Of a stretch of DNA of 64,000 bases, positions 27,585-35,870 are shown piece after piece. The notes beneath the pieces were generated by a model. The model saw nothing but the letters and a program-made list of their open reading frames with translations, was not told the DNA's origin and did not search any database. The position numbers and the translations under genes were made by a program. The stretch covers positions 13,034-77,033 of the forward strand of contig CAVOTD010000079.1 of the NCBI GenBank assembly GCA_963698995.1, in the 5' to 3' direction. Source of the DNA: AP-15 sp963698995. Lineage in GTDB: Bacteria; Pseudomonadota; Alphaproteobacteria; ATCC43930; CGMCC-115725. How positions within the stretch are numbered: the first letter of the stretch is position 1; each line of letters starts with the position of its first letter.

Positions 27585-27614
27585 GGGGTCCCGATCGGCG
27601 CTGATCGGGACCCC
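27585..27614. terminator. Perfect 12-bp hairpin with GGGACCCC arms
   Basis: Stem GGGGTCCCGATC (27585-27596), loop GGCGCT, stem GATCGGGACCCC (27603-27614). No T-run follows on either strand, so a classical intrinsic terminator is not certain. Two more GGGACCCC palindromes lie at 27523-27530 and 27667-27674, which suggests a repeat or element end rather than a terminator alone. Confidence 0.4.
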
Positions 27615-27660
27615 ACCCCTGGGCTGATTTTCCGTAAAATTTCAAAGTCATAGGGCCAAT

Positions 27661-27816
27661 TTACGCGGGGTCCCGCTCGGGCGCCGATCTACAGCCGGCG
27701 AGCTTGTCGGGGTCGGACTTGGCTTTGCGGCCGCAATCCCAGCACCACGCGATCAGCCGGACACCGGCGGCAGCCGCGCCGCCAAGAGTTATCGGCGGGC
27801 CGGGCTCGGACTTCAC
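27661..27816 (-). CDS. Short zinc-ribbon-like protein, probably truncated
   Basis: 51 residues from GTG at 27816. TLGGAAAAGVRLIAWCWDCG, then KSDPDKLAG, recalls a small alphaproteobacterial family with two CxxC pairs. Only the first pair (CWDC) is present. The second pair and the usual end are missing, so this is likely a remnant. The stop at 27661 lies next to a GGGACCCC palindrome. No known function. Confidence 0.38.
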   Translation of the reverse strand: MKSEPGPPITLGGAAAAGVRLIAWCWDCGRKAKSDPDKLAGCRSAPERDPA

Positions 27817-28048
27817 ACCGGCCGTCTCTTGGCGACTGCTTTTCGCGGCGGCATGATCGGTAAACGACGGAAATGAACCTGGGTCGAGCGCGCCTCGTTG
27901 CTGCGCACCGAGCGATAGCTGACGGCGCCCAGCACCTGGTCAATGGTGGCGCCGTCGGCTCCAGAGCTTGCTTCACTTCAGTGTCTTACGAGGCAATACC
28001 CTACGCATCCCACTACATGGGATTAGATCGGACGAGTAGTCGGGTGGG

Positions 28049-28757
28049 ATGACGACACCCGCTCGCGCCCGCTACGGCGGGTATCGGTTCTCGGCCGAGA
28101 TCATCGGCCATGCCGTGTGGCTGTACTTCCGCTTCCCACTCGGTCTACGATGGTGGAGGAATTGCTGGCCGCGCGTGGCATCATCGTTAGCCACGAAACC
28201 GTCCGACAATGGGCGCGCAAATTCGGCCAGCAGTTCGCCAATCAGATCCGTCGTCGCGTTCCGCGAGTGGGCGATAAGTGGCATCTCGACGAGGTTGTGC
28301 TCAAGATTGGCGGGGTGAATCACTGGTTATGGCGAGCTGCGGACCAGGCCGGCATCGTGCTCGACGTCCTGGTACAACGCCGCCGCGAACAAGCACGCCG
28401 CCAAACGGCTGTTGCGCAAGCTGCTGAAGAAGCAGATGCGGCCGCCGCGCGTCATGATCACCGACAAGCTCGCCAGCTACGGTGCGGCAAGAGGGAGGTC
28501 ATGCCCAGGATTGAGCATCGCCAGCACAAGGGGCTGAACAACAGAGCAGAAAATTCGCACCAGCCGACGCGCCGACGAGAGCGGCAAATGAAACAGTTCA
28601 AATCTGCCGGCCACGCGCAGCGCTTCCTTTCAGCCCACGATCAGATCAACAACCTATTCCATCTCCCGCGATCATGTCACTGCTGCCGAGCACAGAGCTT
28701 CCCAGAACCCAGAAATTTCAGGTCTGGGCCGAAATCCGCAGCATGGGTTGTCAATGA
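28049..28757 (+). pseudogene. IS6-type DDE transposase, at least four frameshifts
   Basis: Frames in order: YRFSAEIIGHAVWLYFRFPL (start ATG 28049), MVEELLAARGIIVSHETVRQ, WHLDEVVLKIGGVNHWLWRA with the first catalytic Asp, KREVMPRIEHRQHKGLNNRA and ENSHQPTRRRERQMKQFKSA with the Glu region. The segment between about 28378 and 28490 is out of frame; the alternate frame holds the second Asp (MITDKLASYG). The end is also shifted near 28665. No terminal inverted repeats were found. Degenerate IS6/IS26-like element. Confidence 0.78.
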
Positions 28758-28851
28758 AATTCCTCATGGACATTGCCAGTCGTCTGCCTCCCGTTACCCC
28801 GACCAGACAAGTTGACGGTGCCATGTGAGGTCGGATCACATCCTGACGGCT

Positions 28852-29151
28852 TCATTCCCTGGCGAGCCGGCGCCTGTTAGCGCGCACTTTGCGTCGGTAG
28901 TGCGCCAGCGTCTTGGTCGCCGCGCCGTGAGCCGTGAGGCCAAGCCCGCCAGTCAGCGCCAGCGCCTGTAAAGCCAGGCCCGCCTCGAGCTTTTCGCCCA
29001 CCATCCGCCGGGTCTCCGCCTCGGCAGCCACGCCGCCTAATGCAATCTTCAGTGTGCGTAGAGCGATTACGGACGAAGCTTCGAGGCCCAGAGACCAGGC
29101 GTAAAAGCCGGCGCGGAACCATGGATTTCGCGGCATCATAGATCTCATCAC
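28852..29151 (-). CDS. Conserved hypothetical protein
   Basis: 99 residues. AGFYAWSLGLEASSVIALRT, LKIALGGVAAEAETRRMVGE and KLEAGLALQALALTGG are followed by a very basic end (HYRRKVRANRRRLARE). It resembles a small alphaproteobacterial family (phasin-like helical, function unknown). The ATG overlaps the cyclase stop as ATGA, so it is co-translated with the nucleotidyl cyclase upstream. Intact. Confidence 0.65.
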   Translation of the reverse strand: MMRSMMPRNPWFRAGFYAWSLGLEASSVIALRTLKIALGGVAAEAETRRMVGEKLEAGLALQALALTGGLGLTAHGAATKTLAHYRRKVRANRRRLARE

Positions 29152-30080
29152 AGGAGCTCAGTACTCCCGAGGCGGGCGCGGGCGAGCCCGGCAAAGTGGC
29201 CATACGGATGTTGCTCAAGATAGGCTTGAAGCTCATCGCGCCGATTGCTGTCCTTCACGGAATTCCAGAAAGCAAGATCGAGAGCTTCCGCGGCGACTTC
29301 CTCGGGTGTCGGCGTCGCGGGACTTGGAGATGGGAGCACAGCTGCATCAAGCCGTGTTCGGGCGAGGGAGGCAAAGGTACCCTCCGGATATTGCTCGAGG
29401 TAAGATTCCAGCTCGACAGGACTGCCGTCCTTGACGCTGTCCCAAAGCGCCAGCTCGAGAGTGACCTCGTTATCGGCTGACAGTTCGGGAATCGTCGCCG
29501 GAGCGGTCGGTTCGGGCATCTCAGGGGGTGGGATCTCCTGCTCGGACGCAGCGTCACCGATGCGGAGGCGAAACGCCCGGATCGGGTGCGTGATGTTCTT
29601 GACCAGCTGCTCGCCCAGGTCGTCGAAAACCATGCCGCCGCGATGGCGCAGGTGATCGTGCACACCCCGCGAAACACAGATTTCGCCACCCTTGACCAGT
29701 CCCTCGAGCCGAGCGGCGACATTTACGCCGTCGCCGAAAATATCCTCGTTTTTGACCATGACGTCGCCGACGTTGACGCCGATCCGGAAGCGCATCCGGC
29801 GTCCTTCCGGCTCGTCTTCGTTAGCTCTTAGGAGAGCCGCTTGGATCTCGATCGCACAGCGAACCGCGTCGAGCACGCTGGCGAATTCGGCGAGCACGCT
29901 ATCGCCGGCGGTGTTCGCGATCCGGCCTCGATGTTGCCCGATGAGCTCGTCGACGACGGCCCGGCGGGCAGACAACGTGGCCATCGTCGCCTCTTCGTCG
30001 CCGTGCATCAGGCGGCTGTAGCCCTCGACATCGGCGGCAAGGATTGCCGCAAGGCGTCTCTCGAGCGGCGGAGCCTCCAT
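29148..30080 (-). CDS. Class III adenylate/guanylate cyclase with C-terminal repeats
   Basis: 310 residues. The catalytic domain reads RRLAAILAADVEGYSRLMHG (metal-binding Asp), GRIANTAGDSVLAEFASVLD, RFRIGVNVGDVMVKNEDIFG (second metal Asp) and DGVNVAARLEGLVKGGEICV. No membrane segment is present, so it is cytosolic. After residue ~200 come two copies of a ~35-residue repeat: LALWDSVKDGSPVELESYLE and LAFWNSVKDSNRRDELQAYL, each ending in an FAxLARxRL motif. Such repeats are seen in other alphaproteobacterial cyclases and may mediate protein contacts. It overlaps the downstream gene as ATGA. Confidence 0.88.
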   Translation of the reverse strand: MEAPPLERRLAAILAADVEGYSRLMHGDEEATMATLSARRAVVDELIGQHRGRIANTAGDSVLAEFASVLDAVRCAIEIQAALLRANEDEPEGRRMRFRIGVNVGDVMVKNEDIFGDGVNVAARLEGLVKGGEICVSRGVHDHLRHRGGMVFDDLGEQLVKNITHPIRAFRLRIGDAASEQEIPPPEMPEPTAPATIPELSADNEVTLELALWDSVKDGSPVELESYLEQYPEGTFASLARTRLDAAVLPSPSPATPTPEEVAAEALDLAFWNSVKDSNRRDELQAYLEQHPYGHFAGLARARLGSTELL

Positions 30081-30090
30081 CTGAATAGCC

Positions 30091-31239
30091 CTACCCTTCC
30101 ATAAAATGACCGAATGCCATCAGTGGGCGGATACGGTCACAGATAATTTTGGTGATCGCGAGCATTGGTGTCGAGAGCACCGCGCCGGGCACGCCCCACA
30201 TCCAGTACCAGAAGACCAACGAAAGAATGACCAGCACCGGGTTGATCGTAAAACGTCGGGCGAGCAGCATCGGCGTTACCGTCTCGCCTTCGACAAGATG
30301 AATGAGCAGATAAAGCCCAGCCGGCAGAAATGCCGCCCACAGCGAGTCGATCGACAACAGGCCGGCGAGCAGGAAGACCACGACGCCGATCATCGGTCCG
30401 AGGATCGGAATATAATTGAGCAGAAAGGCAACCGTTCCCCACAGCACCGGATCGCCCACTCCGCAGAGCGCCATGACCGTGCCAGTGGCCACACCCACAG
30501 CCAGGTTCATGATTGTGATCGTAAAGAGGTAGGCCGATACGTCGCTCTCGATCTGCTGTGAGATGTCTACCGCCTGTCGCTTGTCTTTGAACCGCGGTAG
30601 GATCTCGACGAGGCGCCTGAGGAAGGTGTCGCCGCTGACCAGCAGGAAAAAAAGCACAAGCACTGTCTCGAGGAGCCCGCTAGCGAACGAGCGAGTGCCG
30701 CTCAGGAGCCGGTCGGAAAGTCCCGATCCCTGCACTGCTACAGGCACGGCTTTGGCTTCGCCCCCAAGCGTCAGACCCTGGGCCTGATCGGCAAATTTCT
30801 GGAAGGCAGCAATCGGCCGGCTCAGAAAGCTGAGGCGCTCCTCCAATTTGGGGATCCCAGTGGGTAATTTCTGCGCCCAGCTGGTAGCCGGGCCCGACAG
30901 CGCCGTCCCCAACCCGCCAAGCGTGCCGAACAGCACCAGGATGAGGAGAATGGCGGCAATCCCGCGTGGCAAACGGACCCGCTCGAGCACCCGGGTTGCC
31001 GGCTGCAGCACCAGGCTGAGCACGAAGGCGAGCACGATCGGCAGGACGATCTCGGCTGCCACATAGCAGGCGGCAAGCATCGCGAGAAGAAAAAGGCCGC
31101 CCAGAAACACCGTATTGATATCCGATGGTATGGGCAGATCGTCTTCTTCAGCGGCCGCAGCAGCAGGCGGGGTGGCGGCCAAGGGAGGATCAGCTGCCTT
31201 TCGGCTCGCAAGCAATTTGAGTTTAGCTATCGCCGCCAT
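30091..31239 (-). CDS. AI-2E family transporter
   Basis: PF01594-type membrane protein, about 382 residues from ATG at 31239 (the frame stays open to 31443 but upstream is not conserved). A Pro/Ala-rich N-terminus precedes TDR-like helices: INTVFLGGLFLLAMLAACYV, LPIVLAFVLSLVLQPATRVL, SFASGLLETVLVLFFLLVSG, NLAVGVATGTVMALCGVGDP, FLLNYIPILGPMIGVVVFLL, ARRFTINPVLVILSLVFWYW and MWGVPGAVLSTPMLAITKII. The family exports AI-2 or exchanges ions in different bacteria, so the substrate cannot be told. Intact. Confidence 0.87.
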   Translation of the reverse strand: MAAIAKLKLLASRKAADPPLAATPPAAAAAEEDDLPIPSDINTVFLGGLFLLAMLAACYVAAEIVLPIVLAFVLSLVLQPATRVLERVRLPRGIAAILLILVLFGTLGGLGTALSGPATSWAQKLPTGIPKLEERLSFLSRPIAAFQKFADQAQGLTLGGEAKAVPVAVQGSGLSDRLLSGTRSFASGLLETVLVLFFLLVSGDTFLRRLVEILPRFKDKRQAVDISQQIESDVSAYLFTITIMNLAVGVATGTVMALCGVGDPVLWGTVAFLLNYIPILGPMIGVVVFLLAGLLSIDSLWAAFLPAGLYLLIHLVEGETVTPMLLARRFTINPVLVILSLVFWYWMWGVPGAVLSTPMLAITKIICDRIRPLMAFGHFMEG

Positions 31240-31375
31240 TGAGATCTCGTGGAGACAGGTGACGCAGGAACCGGGCCCGAGAAGCCAGGCCCAGGGCAAA
31301 TCCTCTCTTCCGCACAGGCTCGCGCCGACGATTGGTGGAATAAGCTCACTGGCCGGTGCTGCAGTGTGACGCCGA

Positions 31376-31895
31376 TCAGGCCGCCTGCGGCAGAGCGGTC
31401 GTGGAAGGCCGTTTCTCCATATCCAAAAACTTGCGAGGAGCATCCCGCCCCCGGGACAGGCGTGAGCGGCCCGTGCCGATCGGAAGGCCTAGAATTCCAG
31501 CGGTATCCTCGTAAGACATGCCTTCCAGGCCCACGAGCAGGATCACCTGCCGCTGTTCGAGTGGAAGCTGGGCTAGCGCGCGTTCCAGCTCAAACATCTT
31601 GCGCGTAGCCGCCGGATCAGTCGTGGCCCGCAGAGTCGCGGAGACCCGCTCTATATCGACGGCTGCGGCTTCCCGGATAACTCGCCGGATATTATTTACG
31701 TTCTGATTGTGCATGATCGTGAAGAGCCAAGCCCTGAGATTAGTGCCGGGTTGCCAGAATTCTTCCTTGCTAAGCGCGCGGCCGAGCGAGTCTCTGCACC
31801 AGATCGTCTGCCCGTTCGCGATTGCGGGTGAGCGCCCGCGCATAACGTCTCAACCGCGGGATCTGCTGTTCGATGAGTCGATGAAATTCGGACAA
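31376..31895 (-). pseudogene. ECF sigma factor 2, one frameshift
   Basis: Paralogue of the factor at 21931-22488. A TTG start at 31895 (LSEFHRLIEQQIPRLRRYAR) runs to DDLV; a frame change near 31795 follows, then GRALSKEEFWQPGTNLRAWL, FTIMHNQNVNNIRRVIREAA, PLEQRQVILLVGLEGMSYED and LPIGTGRSRLSRGRDAPRKF. In region 4 a Gly replaces the Val usual in IGTVRSRL. It may be an inactive duplicate, or the shift may be a base-call error. It shares an A/T-rich upstream motif with the first factor. Confidence 0.78.
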
Positions 31896-32003
31896 TTTGC
31901 TCTCTCCTAGCGCGCCCAAGTCACGAGCCCAAGTTACGATGCCTGAGGAAAAAGAGCTTATAGGAATTATGTAAACCGCTGATGTGCAACAGCGTATAAC
32001 TAT

Positions 32004-32019
32004 GTAAATAATTGTAATG
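32004..32019 (-). promoter_or_regulatory. A/T-rich motif upstream of ECF sigma 2
   Basis: Minus-strand CATTACAATTATTTAC, 14 of 16 identical to the motif upstream of ECF sigma 1 (22578-22593) and at a similar distance (about 110 bp) from the start codon. Confidence 0.35.
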
Positions 32020-32235
32020 GCCTTCAGCAGCACGCCCGCCCGTCAAAATTTGGGCACTCAGACCGATTCGTTCCTTCATCAACCTTCTGCAGCTGCTGCG
32101 GTGAAACTGCTTGATTGGCACCGTCACCATCCAGGATTGGGCAGATGTCCTAATCCAGCTTGCTGGAAAAGAGCCATGTTTCAATGGTAGGGGCCGCTGT
32201 GCGGTCATCCACCTCGACTGCACAGCGGCAACGTT

Positions 32236-33175
32236 CTAAGCAGTTACGCGACTGCCGACCTGTAGCCGTCTCTGGACGGCTAACGCCCCGCCAATGGCGG
32301 CGAACAGGGCGCCGAGCAGCAGGTTGCCAAAGGCTGCAAACGATGTCTTGGAAGCCGCTGCGGCACTCGCGTCCGCGGCATCCTTGGCAGTCTGCACGGT
32401 CTGGTCCCGTGTCTGCTTCAGTTTCGCCTCGGCAGCATCGAACCGCTTGACGGCGTCGTCGTGGCTGATTTGCATTTGGGCGGCCATGATGTTGATGATG
32501 CGCTCCTTGGCCGCGGGAGCCTCGGCGCCGCCTTTAACGTAGGTGGCGAGGTTGCTCGCAATCTCCTTCTGGGCATCCTGCGAGGTCATGTTCGCCGGAT
32601 CGGGATTGGTCGGCTGGAGATATGCCAGCGCTTGCTGCTGCAACATCTCCGGAGAGTTCTCCGGCGGCCTCTGCGATCGGCTTGGCGGCCTCTTTGACGC
32701 CGCTACCCGCAGTTGAGGCGATCCCGCCGAGCGCGGAGAAACCACCGCCGATAATCCCCCCAATGGCGGAGGTCAGCAGATAGATGGTCAGCAGCGCTGC
32801 TATGCCCCATGTGATCAGCCCGTGCAGCACGCCATCGAAGCGTATCTCGATCCCCGCCAGCCAGGCGGCAAGGTAACCCCCCAGCCCGAGGGCGACGCAG
32901 CTGCTGACGACCCACCACACTCCGGCGCCGATACCTAGGCTGCTCGCCGTCGGTGTCGAACCGAGATTGGTGTTCACGGTCCCGAGGCCGATGCCCGCTC
33001 CCAATAGGCTGAGCAACAGCTGAACCGCGACCACCAGGGTGGCCCCGCCGAAAATCGCGGCCCACGAGATCCGTTGGTAGGTATGCGTGAGATCTCTACC
33101 CGAAGTGGTTGTCGTGTCAAAGACGCCCGCTCGCCGAAGCGGTGGGGTATCATATGTGTGTACTTTACTGGACAT
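32236..33175 (-). pseudogene. PhnA-like/YrzE-type membrane protein, one frameshift
   Basis: ATG at 33175. RISWAAIFGGATLVVAVQLL is followed by several hydrophobic segments: GAGVWWVVSSCVALGLGGYL, LITWGIAALLTIYLLTSAIG and GGGFSALGG. After a frame change near 32650 come LQQQALAYLQPTNPDPANMT, AAQMQISHDDAVKRFDAAEA and FAAFGNLLLGALFAAIGGAL. The whole resembles alphaproteobacterial membrane proteins annotated PhnA-like: 3-4 helices, a soluble Ala/Asp-rich loop, and a final helix. Function unknown. Next to stress-type YsnF genes. Confidence 0.68.
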
Positions 33176-33190
33176 TGGTTCCTCACTTCA

Positions 33191-33213
33191 CCCGGGGTGC
33201 GCTGCACCCCGGG
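33191..33213. terminator. Perfect 10-bp hairpin downstream of the YsnF gene
   Basis: Stem CCCGGGGTGC (33191-33200), loop GCT, stem GCACCCCGGG (33204-33213). It sits between the YsnF stop (33229) and the next gene start (33175), as a terminator would, but no T-run follows. Confidence 0.4.
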
Positions 33214-33228
33214 CACATTGCATACCGA

Positions 33229-34077
33229 TCAGATCTTCGGGCGCGTCGTTGTTGTACTTGGCATCGGGGGTGCGCCACCTGTGCTGCGGCTGGTCGAGTC
33301 GTCCTCGCGCTCGATTTCGACATCCTGACGGCGCACCGTGTCGCGCACTGTTTCGACGCGATCCGTCGCTTCCTTATGAACGACGACCTCCTCCTTCACT
33401 CGCGCGGTCTTGCCGACCACCGCCTCCTCGTCGGTCTCCGCCACCTCGATGGTGCGGTCGGTGAAGTCGGCATCGTCGACCCTGGTACCGGCCGAAGCGG
33501 GGCGCCGGTCGATCGAGACGCGCTCGGAATGCAATGTTACATTCTCCTCCACTGGCGTCTCGACGACGAAGCGACGGATGTGGGTCGTGCCGCGGTTTAC
33601 CAGCCGCTTGCCGACTGTCAGCTGCTCCTCGGAAAGCGCGATGACTTCCGCGCCGTCGTTGCGAAGGGCAGTATCAGGCGACCCGTGCACGCCCGCCACT
33701 GCGGCGGGGGTGCGGTTCGCGCCAAGACCTAGCGAGGCGGCACGCTCGTCGATGTCGATCGGCTGATGCCGCTCCAGGATCCTGGTAACGCCATCGACGT
33801 GCTCGTCGGGAACCCTGACAGTCACCACCGACGAGCCGCTTTCGAGACTGCGGTCGTACACGGCCGTATCGTGGTCCGGCTCGCCGCCAAAGAGGCTGCT
33901 CCAAAAGCCCTGCCCTCCAGCCGAGCTGGAGCCGGAAACGGCGGAGCCCGACACCGGCTCGGTTCCGGCATGTCGGCTTATGGCCTCTGGCGGCACGTGT
34001 GCCGCTTGCAGATCTCGCACGGCGGCGGCGGCGTGAGCTTCTGTGTCGTACACAGCAACGATGATCTCTTCATTCAT
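33229..34077 (-). CDS. YsnF/AvaK domain (DUF2382) protein with YflT-like N-terminus
   Basis: 282 residues. The N-terminal stress-type domain reads EIIVAVYDTEAHAAAAVRDL and SGSSVVTVRVPDEHVDGVTR. After a linker comes the YsnF/AvaK domain: VIALSEEQLTVGKRLVNRGT, THIRRFVVETPVEENVTLHS, TIEVAETDEEAVVGKTARVK, EEVVVHKEATDRVETVRDTV and RRQDVEIERED. In this family the domain is associated with stress and may bind the photosynthetic or membrane surface in cyanobacteria; its role here is unknown. It is followed by a related short gene upstream at 34138-34530. Intact. Confidence 0.85.
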   Translation of the reverse strand: MNEEIIVAVYDTEAHAAAAVRDLQAAHVPPEAISRHAGTEPVSGSAVSGSSSAGGQGFWSSLFGGEPDHDTAVYDRSLESGSSVVTVRVPDEHVDGVTRILERHQPIDIDERAASLGLGANRTPAAVAGVHGSPDTALRNDGAEVIALSEEQLTVGKRLVNRGTTHIRRFVVETPVEENVTLHSERVSIDRRPASAGTRVDDADFTDRTIEVAETDEEAVVGKTARVKEEVVVHKEATDRVETVRDTVRRQDVEIEREDDSTSRSTGGAPPMPSTTTTRPKI

Positions 34078-34137
34078 GCGTCTGACCTTTGGGTTGGTGT
34101 TGTTTAATTCAGTTGATAGTGAGGGATGCTATTGGGA

Positions 34138-34530
34138 CTAACCGTCCGGCTCCTCCCGGGTGACGACAGCTTCCTGTTGGCGCAGCACCACGGTCTCTTG
34201 ATGCTGCTCCTTTGTACTCACGCGTCGCACCCGGACCTCTTCCTTGAGGACTAACCGCCGCTCGATGACGACGACTTCCTCCACGACCGGGATGATCGTG
34301 ATGTCTCCCTCGTGACTAACGGGCGGCACGACCTCAATGGGCAGGCCGATCGGAACTCGCTCGATCTCGACCCGAACGTGGGTCAGCTCCTCGTCGATCA
34401 GCTGCTCCCGCATCCCCGTAATCAGAGCGATCTGGACGTTGGCCTTTTTAATTTCGCGTCGGGAGACCGAGACTTCTTCGGCCTGAAGCGGAATCCGCAG
34501 ATCTTTTGTTTGCCGCTCTTGATCGGGCAT
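34138..34530 (-). CDS. Short YsnF/AvaK domain (DUF2382) protein
   Basis: 130 residues. IPLQAEEVSVSRREIKKANV, DEELTHVRVEIERVPIGLPI, PVVEEVVVIERRLVLKEEVR and STKEQHQETVVLRQQEAVVT show the repeating charged beta pattern of the YsnF domain, without the extra N-terminal domain of its neighbour. It is 60 bp upstream of the longer gene and in the same direction, so the two probably share a transcript. A GGAAC-type site lies about 135-160 bp upstream. Intact. Confidence 0.82.
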   Translation of the reverse strand: MPDQERQTKDLRIPLQAEEVSVSRREIKKANVQIALITGMREQLIDEELTHVRVEIERVPIGLPIEVVPPVSHEGDITIIPVVEEVVVIERRLVLKEEVRVRRVSTKEQHQETVVLRQQEAVVTREEPDG

Positions 34531-34663
34531 GCGTTACCTTCTGTTCACGGCAGCAAACAAGTTGTGCCGTGGCGCTATGGTGAAATTTTTCGGAAATGTG
34601 CGGGTAAAGTACCCACGGATTTCTGGCCGCCTTGCGGCCGTGCCCTTGGGCCGGTCCTTGGTA

Positions 34664-34688
34664 AACAGAAGGTGTTGTTTAAGGTTCC
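34664..34688 (-). promoter_or_regulatory. GGAAC-type promoter candidate for the YsnF pair
   Basis: On the minus strand GGAAC (34688-34684), 16 bp, TGTT (34667-34664). Same form as the sites at 24068 and 25052, but it implies a leader of about 125 nt. Two further GGAAC copies lie nearby without a matching -10. Confidence 0.35.
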
Positions 34689-34830
34689 TTGGTTCCTTGG
34701 ACCGGTTCTCGATTTTTAATGTAGTTCCCAATTCGCGGCTTGAGCAACGATCACCACACCTGACCTGACCGTGCGATTGCCCCTTTAAAGAAGGGAGTAA
34801 GTCAGCTGATGATAAGACAGTTTGGAACAT

Positions 34831-35217
34831 TCAGTTGGTTGACGGCGTGGCTTTTGCCATAAGCAGCCTTACCTGCTCTTCCAGTTCGTGCTGCCGGAAA
34901 GGCTTGGTCAAGCGCGGCTGATCGCGAAGGCTCTCGGGGAGAGCCCAATCACCGTAACCACTTGCGAGCACGAACGGGATGCTGCGCGCCAGGAGCTGCT
35001 CAGCGACCGGATAGACCTGCCCACCGCGGATACGCACATCCAGTATAGCCGCATCCAGCACCTCCTCGCGCGCCAGTCGCAGCGCGGCATCGAGCCGGCT
35101 CACCGGCCCCACGATATGGCAACCGAGACGCTCCAGCATGTCCTCGATCAGAATGGCGATGAGCATTTCGTCTTCAACCACCAGGATACGCAACCCAGCT
35201 CGGCCATCTTGGGTCAC
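34831..35217 (-). CDS. Single-domain response regulator
   Basis: 128-residue receiver domain: ILVVEDEMLIAILIEDMLER (acidic pair), AAILDVRIRGG (phospho-acceptor Asp), PFVLASGYGDWALPES and LTKPFRQHELEEQVRLLM (conserved Lys). No output domain, so it probably acts as a phosphorelay or protein-contact partner. GTG at 35217 overlaps the TAG of the HWE kinase as TAGTG, marking them as a pair. In alphaproteobacteria such HWE-kinase/receiver pairs often feed the general stress response. Intact. Confidence 0.88.
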   Translation of the reverse strand: MTQDGRAGLRILVVEDEMLIAILIEDMLERLGCHIVGPVSRLDAALRLAREEVLDAAILDVRIRGGQVYPVAEQLLARSIPFVLASGYGDWALPESLRDQPRLTKPFRQHELEEQVRLLMAKATPSTN

Positions 35218-35870
35218 TAAGCGTCTCCTTGGCTGTAATGGGCAGGCCGCGCCCGCCCGACTTCTTCCGTCAACGGAATCTCGATCGTACAGCGCAGGCC
35301 GGATACCTCGAATTCCCGGCGAACCGCGGCATCGAATTCATGGGTCAAAGCGCGTTCGATCAGGGTCGTTCCGAACCCGCGCCGTATTGGCGCCTGTACC
35401 GCCGGGCCGCCGCTCTCTGTCCAGGCGAGCGCCAAGATTTCGTTGTCCGTGCCGCGGGTGACCGTCCACCGGACTTCGAGGCGCCCGGAGACCGTCGAGA
35501 GCGCGCCATAACTTGGCCGCATTGCTGGCAAGCTCGTGGACCGCCATCGCCAACGCCAGTCCGGCCTTCGGCGTCAGCGCGACGTCGGGGCCGGCGATGA
35601 CCGGGCTGCCCTCCTGCCGCTCGTAGGGCGCCAATTCCGTCGTGATCAAGGCGCGCAGCGCCATCTCGCTCTGCCCGGCTTGAGACAGTAGGGTGTGCGC
35701 TTTGGCGATCGACTGGACGCGGCCCTCGATCTCGGCGGCGAACGCCTCGGGAGTGATGCTGGTTTTCACCGTCTGGGATACCACGGCAGACACGATCGCC
35801 AGGATGTTTTTCACGCGATGGTCGAGACTCGCCGCGCTCCGAACGCAAGACGAGAAGCTCCTTCACATTC
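35217..35870 (-). pseudogene. HWE/HisKA_2-type histidine kinase, N-terminally truncated and frameshifted
   Basis: The kinase core begins LDHRVKNILAIVSAVVSQTV, with the phospho-acceptor His of the HRVKN box, then GRVQSIAKAHTLLSQAG and AGLALAMAVHELASNAAK (N box). A frame change near 35520 gives YGALSTVSGRLEVRWTV and RRGFGTTLIERALTHEFDAA (G box). No sensor domain precedes it: the frame is closed at about 35870, where a second kinase begins on the other strand. It needs both an N-terminal part and a frame repair to work. It overlaps the response regulator as TAGTG. Confidence 0.75.

Noticed and set aside
35693..35835. N-terminal 45 residues of the hybrid kinase frame as a real domain
   Set aside because: This stretch is antisense to the HWE kinase core, which has the conserved H-box reading on the other strand.
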